Shown piece after piece: positions 50,802-61,364 of a stretch of DNA of 64,000 nucleotides (the first letter of the stretch is position 1; each line of letters begins with the position of its first letter). The notes under the pieces were generated by a model. The model had not been told where the DNA came from. It did no database searches and was given only the letters and a program-made list of their open reading frames with translations. The stretch spans positions 1 through 64,000 of the forward strand of contig NZ_AKNV01000003.1 in the NCBI RefSeq assembly GCF_000274605.1, written 5' to 3'. A program made the translations under genes and the position numbers. This DNA is from Helicobacter pylori NQ4053 (GTDB taxonomy: Bacteria > Campylobacterota > Campylobacteria > Campylobacterales > Helicobacteraceae).

Positions 50802-53800
50802 AATAAAACACCACACCCCGCGCAGTTTCTAAACAAGCTAAACGAGTTTAAGAGCGATGTTTTTACCACCCCCAAAGCTAAAGAATACATTGACATAGCG
50901 AGCGGTTTTCATAGACTTTTTAAAAACGACGCTAAGATCGCCGAGAGTTTAAAGCCCGCTATTACGAAAAATTTAAGCCAAGGTTTAGCAACCACTTTAA
51001 GCGGAGCGTTAAAATACTAATGGACTAAATTCACGCTAGGGACTTTATACAGAAACGCACCGGATCGCATTTTAGGAGTGAAATTACCCAAAGCTTTAAA
51101 CGAAGCCACCGCAGGCGCGGCTTTAAAGTATCACATTAAACGAGCGCTTGAACGAAGCCACTCTATAAGCGATTTTAGCAAGCAGTTAGAACTAAGCGCT
51201 AAAAACGCTAAATTTAGCAACAACACGCTTAAAATCATTGAAGAGCTTAATAACGGCGTCAAACAAGCCAGCGAAGAAATCAAAGAAAAAGCGTTTGATT
51301 TTTCTAATCAAAAACTCACTAACGAGCAAATTAAAGAGCTATTAAATAACGCAGAAATCCCTACAAGCGGGAGAGACGCTATCACTTTTGGAGTGAATAA
51401 CCTAAACCCTGAAATTGTAGAATTTTTACACAAAAACAACAAAAAAATGATTATAGAAAAAGCCTCTAACAAAGAAGTGGGACTTTTACAAAACGCTAAC
51501 TTTAAACACCCTGAAAACATAAGAGCGAGTTTAGATCATGATGCTATCGCTCACATACTCAAAAGGCATGGCGTTAATTCTGTTAATGTCAAAAATGGAG
51601 AAAGCCCTGTTACGAACGAAGATATAGCGAATTATAGGTATATCGTTAATCACGCTGATGCAATTCTTAGGACTATAGACAAATACGATAAAGAAGCTAT
51701 AACGGCATTTAAACAAGTTAATGGCTATGCGGTAGTGGTAGAACAAGCGATCAATAAGAAAAATGAATTAGTTTTAAAAACGATGTTCAAGAGTAACGGA
51801 GATTATAAGAATAATGATGTCTATAAAGAATTTTCAAGCACCTCACTCGACGCTAATGCGAAGGTGCCCCATGGGTTGAGTTCCCATAGTGGTGCTACAG
51901 ATAATCCTACACCAAAACCGCTAACAGATCAAGAGGATTTATTAAAAAATAGAGAATTAGATAACGAAACCCCACAAAACGCTACAAATTTAAGCCCACT
52001 AGAACAAGCCAACGCCGAAAAGTTAGCGAAATTAGAAAGCGAGCAACTACAAAGCGAACAAGAATTTTTAAAAGCTAAAGAGCAAGAAGCAAAGCGTAAA
52101 GAAGCGTTAAAAAAGAAATTAGAACACGAGCGAGGCAATGCAGGCAACATTGAAAGCCAGACTAAAATAGAAGTAGGAAAAGATATTCCTACAGAGATCC
52201 AAGCGCAGATCCCCAAAAGCCGAGTAAGGTTGAACGAACGAGAGATTTACGACTTAGACTATGCGATCGTGAAAGCTAAAGATTTAAAGCCAAGCTTTAC
52301 CACAGGCGGAACGCAAAAACGCACCGACATGAACGAAGAACAGATCAAAAGCATCGCTGAGGATTTTGATCCTAAGAAGATATTTGGGAGCGGAGGTTTT
52401 GAAGATTTACCGATTATCTTACACGACGGGCAAGTGATCGCAGGCAACCACCGCATCCAAGGCATGTTGAACTTCACGCCGAAAAGCCGTTATATTTACG
52501 AGAAAGCGATCAAGGAATACTATCACATAGATTTAAAACCGGACGAATTGTTAGTTAGAGTGCCACACAACCGATTAAACAACACCGAGATCAACAATTT
52601 AGCGGCTTCAAGCAATCAAGGAAGATTTAACAGCGAGAGCGATCATGCGCTAGCGGTTTTAAGCCATTATGAAGCCAAGTTAAAAGAATTAGAAACCAAG
52701 CTAAACGCTGAGAGCGTCTATCAATTAAAAAACATTGTGGCTAATAACCTTAATTTTGACAAAGCTACTCATCCTAATGTAACCGATAGTAATTTAGCGT
52801 TGCTTATGTTTAACATGCCAAGGACCAAGACGCAAGGGATAGAATTACTCAACCGCTGGCAGAAAGAATTTTCAAACGATATTAAAAGCTATGAAAAGGT
52901 TAAAAAAATGTTTGTAGATAACGCCGGCAGTTTTCACAATCTCATCCACGATATGAATTTTCCTAAGGTGAGTTTAAACGCTTATTTAAGCGATATTATG
53001 GATCGCAGTTTTGCCAATTTAAAAAATTACCAAAGCACGAGCGAGAGCCTGAAAGATTTGAGCGAGAAATTCTATAAAACGAGTTCTTTAGATATGTTTG
53101 AAAAGAGCGAACAAAATACGAGCGATATCAGCGAGATTTTAGGAGGAGCAATTGCCCGATTTGCGAGGTTTGATGATCCAAGCAAAGCGTTATTTGAAGC
53201 GTTAAAGAGCGATAACATTAAAAAAGGCTTGAAAGAGTTCAAGATCGCAGACGTTACTAAGGACATGTTTAATCCTAAAAGCAAGGAATTTAAGGACATT
53301 GACATTTACGACTTCACGCATTACCTTTTAATGGTCAATAGAGAGCCGAATGAAAACAATCCCGTATTAAACCGCTTGATACAAGCCGTGAAGGACATGC
53401 AAAAAGAGAGCGAGAAAGGGATAAAAGAAGTTAGCAAAAGCGCTAAGGAAAGCGAGATAAAAGAACGAGCCTTTAAAGTCATAGAAGACAAAGAAGCGTT
53501 TTTGAAAGATTTGAACGCTATCAAACCCATGCAATTACCCAAAGAGATTGATACCGATAGCTTTTTAAACGCTTTTAATGGAGTTAGCAATAAAGAAAAT
53601 TTCATTAAACATTTAAAAAATAAGCCTGATGCTAAGCACCGATTAGCTTACTTGCATTTAGTAGAACCTACCTTAAAAGAACCCGATATTACGCTTATTT
53701 TCAAAGATCAAGGTAAGGAAGTTAAAAAAGAGCATATCAAAGCCTTCCAAGGCGATCCTAAAACGATTTATTATTTTTTAGTTACACAAGATAATGACAG

Positions 53801-53909
53801 TAAGCTTATAACAGGATTAAAAGTTAAACCGATTTACATTAAAGCAGAGATTGACAAGGCGGACATTATCCACTCTTTCATTCCGCAGGCAAGAACGCTT
53901 AAAGAATAA
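50802..53909 (+). pseudogene. Remnant of a polyvalent protein: BECR-type nuclease-like region and ParB-like region
   Basis: From 51078 to 53909 a 943-residue frame is open. The same frame is protein-like upstream to 50802 except for one TAA (51018-51020), and reads KLNEFKSDVFTTPKAKEYID before it. So the 5' part of a larger gene is lost and an internal stop is present. Residues about 130-260 (DHDAIAHILKRHG; VTNEDIANYRYIVNHADAIL; GYAVVVEQAINKKNELVLKT) resemble phage Barnase-EndoU-ColicinE5-RelE-like nucleases (H. pylori DUF3519). About 340-360 is coiled coil. About 390-560 (KAKDLKPSF; EDLPIILHDGQVIAGNHRIQ; LAASSNQGRF) resembles ParB-type nucleases. Such multi-domain cargo proteins come from phages and conjugative elements, such as the giant helicase/methylase ORF of H. 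pylori plasticity-zone elements. HP0488-like. A GTG at 51078 could still serve as start. Confidence 0.7.
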
Positions 53910-53974
53910 GCCGATGGAGTGGGCTTGCATTGAAACTATAAAACAAAAACTTGAAAAAGTCAAGGAGTAAGAAA

Positions 53975-54313
53975 ATGATAATAGGAGAAATAGAGAAACC
54001 ATTTGACATTATATTAGAAGCGAGAAGCATACTTAATAAACGCATCAAAACGCTTTTACTTTTTTTTGGTCTTAATATGTTTTGTTTGAGCGTGAGTTTT
54101 ACCAATAAACCTCATTTGTATTTTTGGGCTTTAGTGGTAGGTTGTTATTTGTTGGTTTATGAGTGGCAAAAGAAACAGAAAAATTTCCAAAGCGCTAAAA
54201 GCTTAAAATTTGACAGCGTTAGCGAATTAGAAAAGGATTTAAAAATGAAAGTAACTAGTGATGAATTGGAAAACATTAAAAAACTTAATAAAAATTTAAA
54301 AATGTTTTTTTAA
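53975..54313 (+). CDS. Small membrane protein of the mobile-element remnant
   Basis: A 112-residue protein starting at ATG 53975 after AAGGAG. Two hydrophobic segments (LLLFFGLNMFCLSVSF, then LYFWALVVGCYLLVYEW) are followed by a charged helical tail (KKQKNFQSAK to KKLNKNLKMFF). Shape resembles holin- or accessory-type membrane proteins of mobile elements but no family is recognised. Codon use and position between the polyvalent-protein remnant and a coiled-coil gene suggest common origin. Confidence 0.6.
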   Translation: MIIGEIEKPFDIILEARSILNKRIKTLLLFFGLNMFCLSVSFTNKPHLYFWALVVGCYLLVYEWQKKQKNFQSAKSLKFDSVSELEKDLKMKVTSDELENIKKLNKNLKMFF

Positions 54314-54409
54314 TGTAGAAAATGTATCTATTATTTTTTTATTAGTTAGTTATCTTATTGTTGGGATGCGTGTTACTCTCTCTCTTATAGATAATCACGG
54401 AGTGTTACA

Positions 54410-55204
54410 ATGATCAATTACCCTAATTTACCTAACAGCGTTTTAGAGATTAAAGAGCAGCCCGAAGTGAAAGAAATCACTAACGAATTATTAAAGCAAT
54501 TACAGAGCGCTTTAAATTCTAATAGTCTTTTTACCGAGCAAGTGGAACTAAGCCTTAAAGGGATTGTTAGGATTTTAGAAGTGCTTTTGAGTTTGGATTT
54601 TTTCAAAAACGCCAACGAGATCGATAGCAGTTTAAGAAATTCTATTGAATGGCTGAGTAACGCCGGCGAGAGCTTAAAATTAAAAATGAAAGAATACGAG
54701 GGCTTTTTTAGCGATTTCAATACGAGCATAAAAAGCAACGAGCAAGAAGTAACGAGCATTTTAAACGCTAACACCGAGAACATTAAAAGCGAAATTAAAA
54801 AGCTAGAAAATCAAATTATAGAAACCACTACAAAGCTTTTAACGAGCTATCAAATCTTTTTAAACCAGGCTAGAGAAAACGCTAACAATCAAATAACCGC
54901 TAACCAAACGCAAGCGATAACTAACATTAACGAAGCGAAAGAAAACGCTACAACGCAAATTAACACGAATAAGCAAGAAGTTTTAAGTAACATCACGCAA
55001 GAAAAGCAACAAGCCACAAGCGAGATTAACGAAGCGAAAAAAACCGCTTTTAACGAACTTTTAGAAACCTTGAAGCCGAAATTTAGCGGCTTGTTTGTGG
55101 GCGCGTATTATATTAGGAATGTGATCTATATCCAAGGCGGATGGGAACAAAAGATCAAGGATTTAAGCGATTACGCGCTAGAGAAAAGCAAGAAAGGAGA
55201 GTAA
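54410..55204 (+). CDS. Coiled-coil protein with fibre-like repeats (HP0489-like)
   Basis: A 264-residue soluble protein starting after GGAG. Residues about 130-225 are a long helix with repeats of roughly 15 residues (QITANQTQAITNINEAKENA, QINTNKQEVLSNITQEKQQA, SEINEAKKTAFNELL), the heptad-like style of phage tail-fibre or collar proteins. A short globular end contains GLFVGAYYIRNVIYIQGGW. No enzymatic motif. Probably cargo of the same element as the two genes before it. Function unknown. Confidence 0.6.
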   Translation: MINYPNLPNSVLEIKEQPEVKEITNELLKQLQSALNSNSLFTEQVELSLKGIVRILEVLLSLDFFKNANEIDSSLRNSIEWLSNAGESLKLKMKEYEGFFSDFNTSIKSNEQEVTSILNANTENIKSEIKKLENQIIETTTKLLTSYQIFLNQARENANNQITANQTQAITNINEAKENATTQINTNKQEVLSNITQEKQQATSEINEAKKTAFNELLETLKPKFSGLFVGAYYIRNVIYIQGGWEQKIKDLSDYALEKSKKGE

Positions 55205-55583
55205 AATTTTAGGTTGGGAGATTGATGAAGATTTATTTTGCACGAAATTTAGGGCAACGCTTCAAAAATGCAAAGAGAATGAGCATGATAAATAAATCAC
55301 AGGACAAATTAAAACATGGTTTAAAAATCCTTTCAACAAAGAGAGCTTTAAAAGGGTTGTAACATTAACTCTCATTGAGCGTATGGGTTTGAGAAAAATA
55401 AGCCTCAAATCCGTTTAAATCTTGGATCAGTTCTCATCAAGCATGGATAATTAAAACCTTTTTGACTAAATTCAAGCCCTTTACTATTGATTGCAAAAAA
55501 TGTTTTTAGCATTTTTTAGATTTTATTATCCGTATTTGATGAGATCCAAGCCTTTTTTATTTTATAAAAAGGGCTGTGTGAAA
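55205..55583. other. Gap after the mobile-element remnant
   Basis: No complete gene seen. At 55206-55291 a short start-less frame (LGWEIDEDLFCTKFRATLQK then CKENEHDK) looks like a gene scrap. Near 55551-55577 a hairpin AGCCTTTTTTA/TAAAAAGGGCT sits at the 3' side of the K+ channel gene and may terminate it. Confidence 0.5.
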
Positions 55584-56726
55584 TTACAATGAAATGTAAT
55601 CCACTTCTTTTGGTTTTTGGTGGCTAGTAATGAGTTGCTTACAGGTTGCAACGCCTTCTGAAGTGCCAACCATCAATAGCTTGGATTCGCTTGCAATAAT
55701 CGTTTCTCCGTCAGGCATGGGGATGTATTTGCCATCTTTTTGAGTGATACCAATCACAAACGCTTTAGCGATCTCTCTAAAATGGGCTTCTTTTAATTTC
55801 CTTAACACAAGCCAGCTGGTTTTAGGGACAATCACTTCCTCTAAGTCTAAAAGCGTGTCTTTTTTATTGATAAAACGCTCTAAGATATTTTCCATATCCG
55901 GACGCACCGCCATCGCGCTCACTCTCTGCGCCATGAGTTTTGTAGGGGAAACCACCATATCAGCCCCTAATTTTTTTAATTTTTCTAAGCCTTCATCGCT
56001 ATGCGCGCTCGCAATGATGTAGTAAGGTTTGCGCTTTAATTCCTTTTCAAACAAGCGCACGCTCACCATTAACGCCACATTCACCGGTAAAATCTTAGAC
56101 AAAGCCACAACGCCCCTAGCGCTGCTTAAGTGGGTTTTTAGCATGGCTAAATTGGTGTGCGGATCGCCTATGATATAGTAGGGGTATTTGTGCTTAATGG
56201 CTTCTTCTTCAAAATTAGGATCATTATCCACGACCACAAAGGGGATTTGAGCGGAGCGGAATTGCTTGCTCAATTCAATGGTGTATTCGTTGTGGTAACA
56301 AATCACATAATGATCCTTAAGGCGCGCGATTTTGTAAATCATACCTTTCTCCTTAATCAATCTGGTAAGCGTGCCTTTATTGACCACGCTAACTAAAATA
56401 GCCACGCTAAAGGCAATGATTCCTGCCCCAAAAAACATTAAAATGGAAGTTAAAAAAATACTTATAGGCCCAAACTGGCTTTCATTTAAAGCGCCAAACC
56501 CTGTAGCTGTCATGGTGTAAGTCGTTTGGAAGAAAGCTTGCATAAGGCTATAATTTTCTAGGGCGAAGTATCCCAGAGTGCCTAAAAGCACAAGCAATTG
56601 GATTAAAATAAGCGGGAGTCTAAAGACCTTAAATTGCTCATAGATTTCAGAATTTAAATTGACTTCTGGCTGAATTTCATCGTCTTTTTTGATTTTAAAA
56701 AATTTCAACTTTTCAAACAAAACCAA
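55584..56726 (-). CDS. Potassium channel protein HpKchA
   Basis: A K+ channel of 380 residues. It has two membrane helices around a pore loop and the selectivity filter TATGFG (residues 73-78), then a cytoplasmic RCK-like domain. In place of the dinucleotide-binding glycines of RCK-N (GxGxxG) it has VICYHNEYTIEL, so ligand binding may differ; the later ligand-type aspartate is kept (FVVVDNDPN). H. pylori HpKchA (HP0490) is reported to support K+ uptake and gastric colonisation. No promoter feature stands out in 56727-56901. Confidence 0.9.
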   Translation of the reverse strand: MVLFEKLKFFKIKKDDEIQPEVNLNSEIYEQFKVFRLPLILIQLLVLLGTLGYFALENYSLMQAFFQTTYTMTATGFGALNESQFGPISIFLTSILMFFGAGIIAFSVAILVSVVNKGTLTRLIKEKGMIYKIARLKDHYVICYHNEYTIELSKQFRSAQIPFVVVDNDPNFEEEAIKHKYPYYIIGDPHTNLAMLKTHLSSARGVVALSKILPVNVALMVSVRLFEKELKRKPYYIIASAHSDEGLEKLKKLGADMVVSPTKLMAQRVSAMAVRPDMENILERFINKKDTLLDLEEVIVPKTSWLVLRKLKEAHFREIAKAFVIGITQKDGKYIPMPDGETIIASESKLLMVGTSEGVATCKQLITSHQKPKEVDYISL

Positions 56727-56901
56727 TTCCTAGATCAAAATAAATTCTTTTGAAAGCGTTTACCTCTAAATTTAATCAAAACGATAAACCTAAGCTGTGT
56801 TTTAATCTCAAAAAGAAGTTTAGTTTTAAGGGAAGTTTTAAAAAGGTTATCAAAAACACCAAAACCACCCCTACAATCAAAACGGACAGAAATTCTAAAA
56901 A

Positions 56902-57090
56902 CTAAGCCCCTTTACGCATGGTTCTTAAAGTGGAAGCAGCCACTTTAATGCGTTTAGTCGTGCCGTCGTCTAATTGGATCTTAACCGATCGCAAGTTAGG
57001 GAGTAAGCGGCGCTTGTTTTTGTTGTTCGCATGACTGACATGATTGCCTATCATAGGCCCTTTGAAAGTTAAAGTGCATCTTTTTGCCAT
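56902..57090 (-). CDS. rpmB: 50S ribosomal protein L28
   Basis: A basic 62-residue ribosomal protein with the L28 signature [23 protein letters not shown] (quoted in two parts: [22 protein letters not shown]) and [12 protein letters not shown]. Length is normal for Epsilonproteobacteria. No zinc-binding cysteine set is seen (one cysteine only). Between the K+ channel and the HpaA-like gene, minus strand. Confidence 0.95.
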   Translation of the reverse strand: MAKRCTLTFKGPMIGNHVSHANNKNKRRLLPNLRSVKIQLDDGTTKRIKVAASTLRTMRKGA

Positions 57091-57189
57091 TGTGTATCCT
57101 TAATTATTGAAATAAACTTTGCATTATACTTAAAATAGCCTTTAAAAAGACTGATTTTAAGGCTAATTTTTAAATGGTTCGTTTAAGAA

Positions 57190-58038
57190 CTACTTTTTTT
57201 GAGGCATAGAACTTTTAAAGCCTTTCATTCTATCAATAGCGTCTCGGTATTTGGCAATATTTTCTTCTGTAAGTTCTGTTACAGCTTTTTTCATGACAAC
57301 CGCATACATTCTGTTTAAGATCTTATGTATCGCGTCTTCTTTATTCTTTTCCAAATCTTCATGGATAATGCTGTTTGAAGAATTAAGCCCTCCAGAATTA
57401 CTATGTTTGTAAGTATAGGTCATTGCCTGAAAAATTCCTACTTCCACAGCAAAATCATGGACTACACGATTGCTTTCTGGCTCATAAAAATTAAACCATA
57501 CAGAGCCTGAGCTTTGATCCACTAGCGTGTCTAAATTAGGATTATTGGGATCTTTTAAATTCATTTTCAAATCTTCTAAGATCCCTACCCACCCTTTCAA
57601 ATCCAAAACGGAAAAAATCTTTCTCTTATCTTGCGCGTTCAAAGCTTTTTCATCTTGAAAACGCAACACTTGATAGCCTCTTTTTTCAAAAATAGTTTGG
57701 ATTTGATTGACTAAAGCGTCTTGAAACTTATCAATATAGGGTTTTAGATTATCGCTCACTTGAATGCGCGGCGCTAAAATACCTACAATATGGTGGTTTT
57801 GTGGGGCTTGAACAATATGCACCGGGTAATTAAAATCTAGCGGCGTAACATGTTCAGAGCTTGTTTGTATTCTTTCATGAGTTTGAGCTTGAGCTTGCTT
57901 TTGATTTTTGGCGTCATTTGGTTTTTTTGTTTCAGCGCTTGGATTCATCGCACAACCGATTAACACGCCTGAAAGCCCTAAAGCCACTAACATTTTAGAA
58001 TAAACTCTAACTTTTTTAAAAATAAGCGAACGCTCCAC
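57190..58038 (-). CDS. HpaA-like lipoprotein (HP0492-like)
   Basis: A 282-residue lipoprotein related to the neuraminyllactose-binding haemagglutinin HpaA. The lipobox is [10 protein letters not shown] with Cys29, predicting lipid attachment. The HpaA-family core is [18 protein letters not shown], then [21 protein letters not shown] and the C-terminal [11 protein letters not shown]. HpaA itself is a flagellar-sheath and surface antigen; the paralogue's role is not known. No sialic-acid binding motif can be verified. Diverges from mraY. Confidence 0.88.
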   Translation of the reverse strand: MERSLIFKKVRVYSKMLVALGLSGVLIGCAMNPSAETKKPNDAKNQKQAQAQTHERIQTSSEHVTPLDFNYPVHIVQAPQNHHIVGILAPRIQVSDNLKPYIDKFQDALVNQIQTIFEKRGYQVLRFQDEKALNAQDKRKIFSVLDLKGWVGILEDLKMNLKDPNNPNLDTLVDQSSGSVWFNFYEPESNRVVHDFAVEVGIFQAMTYTYKHSNSGGLNSSNSIIHEDLEKNKEDAIHKILNRMYAVVMKKAVTELTEENIAKYRDAIDRMKGFKSSMPQKK

Positions 58039-58158
58039 AAAAGACTCCTAAAAATAAAAATTGAGGCCATAGTTATACTATTTTTAAGTAAATCAATTTG
58101 CGCTACAATTTTCTTTTTTTCTAAATTTCAAGCATGCATGGCGATTTTAGGAGATTTT

Positions 58159-59220
58159 ATGCTCTATTCTTTACTATATGGCTATTTTAATATCAATCTT
58201 TTCCAGTATTTGACTTTTAGAGCAGGGTTAGGGTTTTTCATAGCCTTTTTTCTCACGCTTTTTTTAATGCCTAAATTCATTCTATGGGCCAAGGCTAAAA
58301 AGGCTAACCAGCCCATTTCTAGCTTCGTGCCAAGCCACCAGAATAAAAAGGATACCCCTACGATGGGGGGGATTGTGTTTGTTTTTGCAACCATTGTTGC
58401 GAGTGTGTTGTGCGCGTCTTTGGGCAATCTTTATGTGTTGTTAGGGATAATCGTGTTAGTGGGTTTTAGTTTTGTGGGTTTTAGAGACGATTACACTAAA
58501 ATCAACCAACAAAATAATGCCGGTATGAGCGCGAAAATGAAATTTGGCATGCTTTTTGTCCTTTCGCTTATGGTGTCTGTTTTATTGAGCCTTAAGGGGT
58601 TGGACACTTTTTTATACGCGCCTTTTTTGAAAAACCCCTTGTTTGAAATGCCCACGGCTTTAGCGGTTGGTTTTTGGGTGTTGGTTTTTTTATCCACGAG
58701 CAATGCGGTGAATTTAACCGACGGGTTAGACGGATTAGCGAGCGTGCCTAGCATTTTCACCCTCTTAAGCCTTTCTATCTTTGTGTATGTGGCAGGGAAT
58801 GCGGAATTTTCTAAATACTTGCTCTATCCTAAAGTCATAGATGTGGGGGAATTGTTTGTGATTTCGCTAGCGTTAGTGGGATCGCTCTTTGGCTTTTTGT
58901 GGTATAACTGCAACCCGGCAAGCGTGTTTATGGGCGATAGCGGGAGTTTGGCAATAGGGGGGTTTATCGCTTATAACGCTATTGTTTCGCATAATGAAAT
59001 CTTACTCGTTTTAATGGGGTCTATTTTTGTAATAGAAACTTTGTCTGTGATCTTGCAAGTAGGGAGTTATAAAACCCGTAAAAAACGCCTTTTTTTAATG
59101 GCACCCATCCATCATCATTTTGAACAAAAGGGTTGGGCAGAAAACAAGGTGATCGTGCGTTTTTGGATCATTTCTATGCTGAGTAATTTAGTCGCTCTTT
59201 TAAGCTTGAAGGTGCGTTAA
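58159..59220 (+). CDS. mraY: Phospho-N-acetylmuramoyl-pentapeptide transferase
   Basis: Makes lipid I on the inner membrane in peptidoglycan synthesis. The 353-residue protein has about ten membrane helices with PTMGGIVFV, the DD pair in [16 protein letters not shown], and HHHFEQKGW, all conserved MraY motifs. I chose the ATG at 58159 ([10 protein letters not shown]) because TTAGGAG lies just before it; the ATG seven codons upstream has no site. It is one base from murD, so the two are coupled. Confidence 0.95.
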   Translation: MLYSLLYGYFNINLFQYLTFRAGLGFFIAFFLTLFLMPKFILWAKAKKANQPISSFVPSHQNKKDTPTMGGIVFVFATIVASVLCASLGNLYVLLGIIVLVGFSFVGFRDDYTKINQQNNAGMSAKMKFGMLFVLSLMVSVLLSLKGLDTFLYAPFLKNPLFEMPTALAVGFWVLVFLSTSNAVNLTDGLDGLASVPSIFTLLSLSIFVYVAGNAEFSKYLLYPKVIDVGELFVISLALVGSLFGFLWYNCNPASVFMGDSGSLAIGGFIAYNAIVSHNEILLVLMGSIFVIETLSVILQVGSYKTRKKRLFLMAPIHHHFEQKGWAENKVIVRFWIISMLSNLVALLSLKVR

Positions 59221-59221
59221 A

Positions 59222-60490
59222 ATGAAAATCTCTTTATTGGGGCATGGCAAAACCACTCTAGCCCTAGGGCGTTTTTTTAAAAAAAACCATAACGAAGTCA
59301 AATTTCTTGATGATAAATTCCATTCATTCCATAAAGATAGCGAGGGTTTTCTTTGCTACCCCAGTAAGGATTTTAACCCTAATGATTCCCAACTAGAGAT
59401 AGTCAGCCCGGGCATTAGTTTTACGCACCCTTTAGTCATAAAAGCCAAGCATTTAGTGAGCGAATACGATTATATTGATAGCTTGTTTGATTTGGTTTTC
59501 ACGCCTACTATAATCAGTATTAGCGGCACTAACGGGAAAACCACCACGACAGAAATGCTCACCACGCTTTTAGAAGATTTTAAGGCTGTGAGTGGGGGGA
59601 ATATCGGCACGCCCTTGATTGAATTGTTTGAAAAGCAATCGCCCTTGTGGGTGCTAGAAACAAGCTCTTTTTCTTTGCATTACACGAATAAGGCTTACCC
59701 TTTAATCTACTTGCTCATCAATGTGGAAGCTGATCATTTGACTTGGCATTGCAATTTTGAAAATTATTTGAACGCTAAACTCAAGGTTTTAACATTGATG
59801 CCTAAAACTTCGCTCGCTATCCTCCCTTTAAAATTCAAAGAACACCCCATTATTCAAAACTCGCAAGCGCAAAAAATCTTTTTTGACACAAGCGAAGAGG
59901 TTTTAGAGCGTTTAGAAATCCCCTCTAACGCTCTTTTTTTTAAGGGAGCGTTTTTATTAGACGCTGCCTTAGCCCTTTTAGTTTATGAGCAATTTTTAAA
60001 AATGAAGAATTTAAAATGGCAAGACTATAGAGAAAACGCCCTTAAAAGACTGAACGCTTTTAAAATCGGCTCGCATAAAATGGAAGAATTTAGGGATAAA
60101 CAAGGGCGTTTGTGGGTAGATGACAGCAAAGCCACAAACATTGATGCCACCTTACAAGCCCTAAAAACCTTTAAAAACCAAAAAATCCATTTGATTTTAG
60201 GGGGTGATATTAAAGGGGTCAATTTAACCCCCCTTTTTGAAGAATTTAAAAACTATAAAATAAGCCTTTATGCCATAGGATCAAGCGCTTCTATCATCCA
60301 AGCCTTAGCGTTAGAATTTAATGTTTCTTGTCAAGTTTGTTTAAAGTTAGAAAAAGCGGTTCAAGAAATTAAAAGCGTTTTATCGCAAAATGAAATCGCT
60401 TTGCTTTCGCCTAGTGCGGCCAGTTTGGATCAATTTTCTTCGTATAAAGAAAGGGGTGAAAAATTCAAGGCGTTTGTTTTAAAAGACTAA
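59222..60490 (+). CDS. murD: UDP-N-acetylmuramoylalanine-D-glutamate ligase
   Basis: Adds D-glutamate to UDP-MurNAc-L-Ala in the cytoplasm. At 422 residues it is standard, with ATP motif [13 protein letters not shown] (about 100), VEADHLTWH and the C-terminal [12 protein letters not shown] and [12 protein letters not shown] segments. The N-terminal domain is compact ([15 protein letters not shown]). Its stop overlaps the stop of the convergent DUF493 gene by a shared CTAA. Confidence 0.95.
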   Translation: MKISLLGHGKTTLALGRFFKKNHNEVKFLDDKFHSFHKDSEGFLCYPSKDFNPNDSQLEIVSPGISFTHPLVIKAKHLVSEYDYIDSLFDLVFTPTIISISGTNGKTTTTEMLTTLLEDFKAVSGGNIGTPLIELFEKQSPLWVLETSSFSLHYTNKAYPLIYLLINVEADHLTWHCNFENYLNAKLKVLTLMPKTSLAILPLKFKEHPIIQNSQAQKIFFDTSEEVLERLEIPSNALFFKGAFLLDAALALLVYEQFLKMKNLKWQDYRENALKRLNAFKIGSHKMEEFRDKQGRLWVDDSKATNIDATLQALKTFKNQKIHLILGGDIKGVNLTPLFEEFKNYKISLYAIGSSASIIQALALEFNVSCQVCLKLEKAVQEIKSVLSQNEIALLSPSAASLDQFSSYKERGEKFKAFVLKD

Positions 60491-60747
60491 AGCGCATGCA
60501 CCACGACTTCTAATTGTGAAATTTTTTGAAAAATCTCGTTCCGTTCTGATTCGTTTGAAACTTCCATAGAAACATTAAAGCTATAAAATTTAGCGTTTTT
60601 AGAAGTGTTTTTAAATTCCAATTTAAAGGGGCGTTGGTAGGTTTCTAAAAGTTCTTTTAACATGCTTGTATCGTTAGTGGTCATAATCACTCTATAATCC
60701 CAAAGGCAAGGGTAAATAATGGTGGGTTTTTCTAAATCAGACGGCAT
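60487..60747 (-). CDS. DUF493 (YbeD-like) protein, HP0495-like
   Basis: An 86-residue protein of the YbeD/DUF493 family ([39 protein letters not shown]), a small ferredoxin-like fold. I chose the ATG at 60747 because the longer in-frame start (60831) lies inside the thioesterase gene. The E. coli homologue sits near lipA/lipB; a lipoate-related or regulatory role is speculative. Its start overlaps the end of the upstream gene by 11 bases. Confidence 0.8.
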   Translation of the reverse strand: MPSDLEKPTIIYPCLWDYRVIMTTNDTSMLKELLETYQRPFKLEFKNTSKNAKFYSFNVSMEVSNESERNEIFQKISQLEVVVHAL

Positions 60748-61138
60748 TAAGAAGCTCCTTAAACAATTTAGGAATGGCAATAGGGCTGTATGTAGAGCGG
60801 TTGACAAAGCCAAATTTGATTTCTGAAGCAAAGACTTTAAAGGGCTTCATAGGCTCTAAAGAAGCGTTTTGGATGCAATAAATTTCTTGAAAAAGCACCA
60901 CAAAAACCTTTCTTAATTCTTTAATTTGCGTTCTTATTTCTAAGACCTGGCCAAGGCTTGCAGGGGTGAAAAAATCCGCTTTGATAGAGCGAATGACAAA
61001 CACGCCTTCTTCATTTTCTGGCAAGACATTTTTTTTAAAAAAAAACTCGCTCCTAGCCCTTTCGCAATATTTCAAATAATTCGCATGATAGACCACGCCT
61101 TCAGAGTCGGTATCTTCGTAATATACCCTACAGCGCAT
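60737..61138 (-). CDS. ybgC: YbgC-type acyl-CoA thioesterase
   Basis: A 133-residue hotdog-fold thioesterase with the active-site segment YYEDTDSEGVVYHANYLKYC (catalytic aspartate in DTDSEG). Preferred substrates in the family are short to medium acyl-CoAs; H. pylori YbgC is reported to act on long-chain substrates and to bind acyl carrier protein. HP0496-like. It is divergent from the NSS transporter gene, the 226-base gap holding both promoters. Confidence 0.9.
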   Translation of the reverse strand: MRCRVYYEDTDSEGVVYHANYLKYCERARSEFFFKKNVLPENEEGVFVIRSIKADFFTPASLGQVLEIRTQIKELRKVFVVLFQEIYCIQNASLEPMKPFKVFASEIKFGFVNRSTYSPIAIPKLFKELLNAV

Positions 61139-61201
61139 TAATTCCCCTTACTTAAATAATGAAATTTTCTCAAAATTATACAATATGTAACTTAACTATA
61201 G

Positions 61202-61207
61202 TATAAT
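61202..61207 (+). promoter_or_regulatory. -10 element of the NSS transporter gene pair
   Basis: TATAAT (in TAGTATAATCTGG) lies 158 bases before the ATG at 61365. If used, the mRNA has a leader of about 150 bases, long for this genome, which may hold regulatory structure. A promoter nearer the gene was not seen. Confidence 0.45.
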
Positions 61208-61364
61208 CTGGGGGCGTTGCTTTATATTTTTTAGGTATTTTTGAAGTGGGTTTTTTCTTAAATTTTAGGGTTTTTAAAGATTTTAAAAAAATACAGCAAT
61301 AGTTGGGCGATTAAGGACATCGCTCTTTAATTTTAATCATTTACAAGGAGTTTGATAGTTAAGA

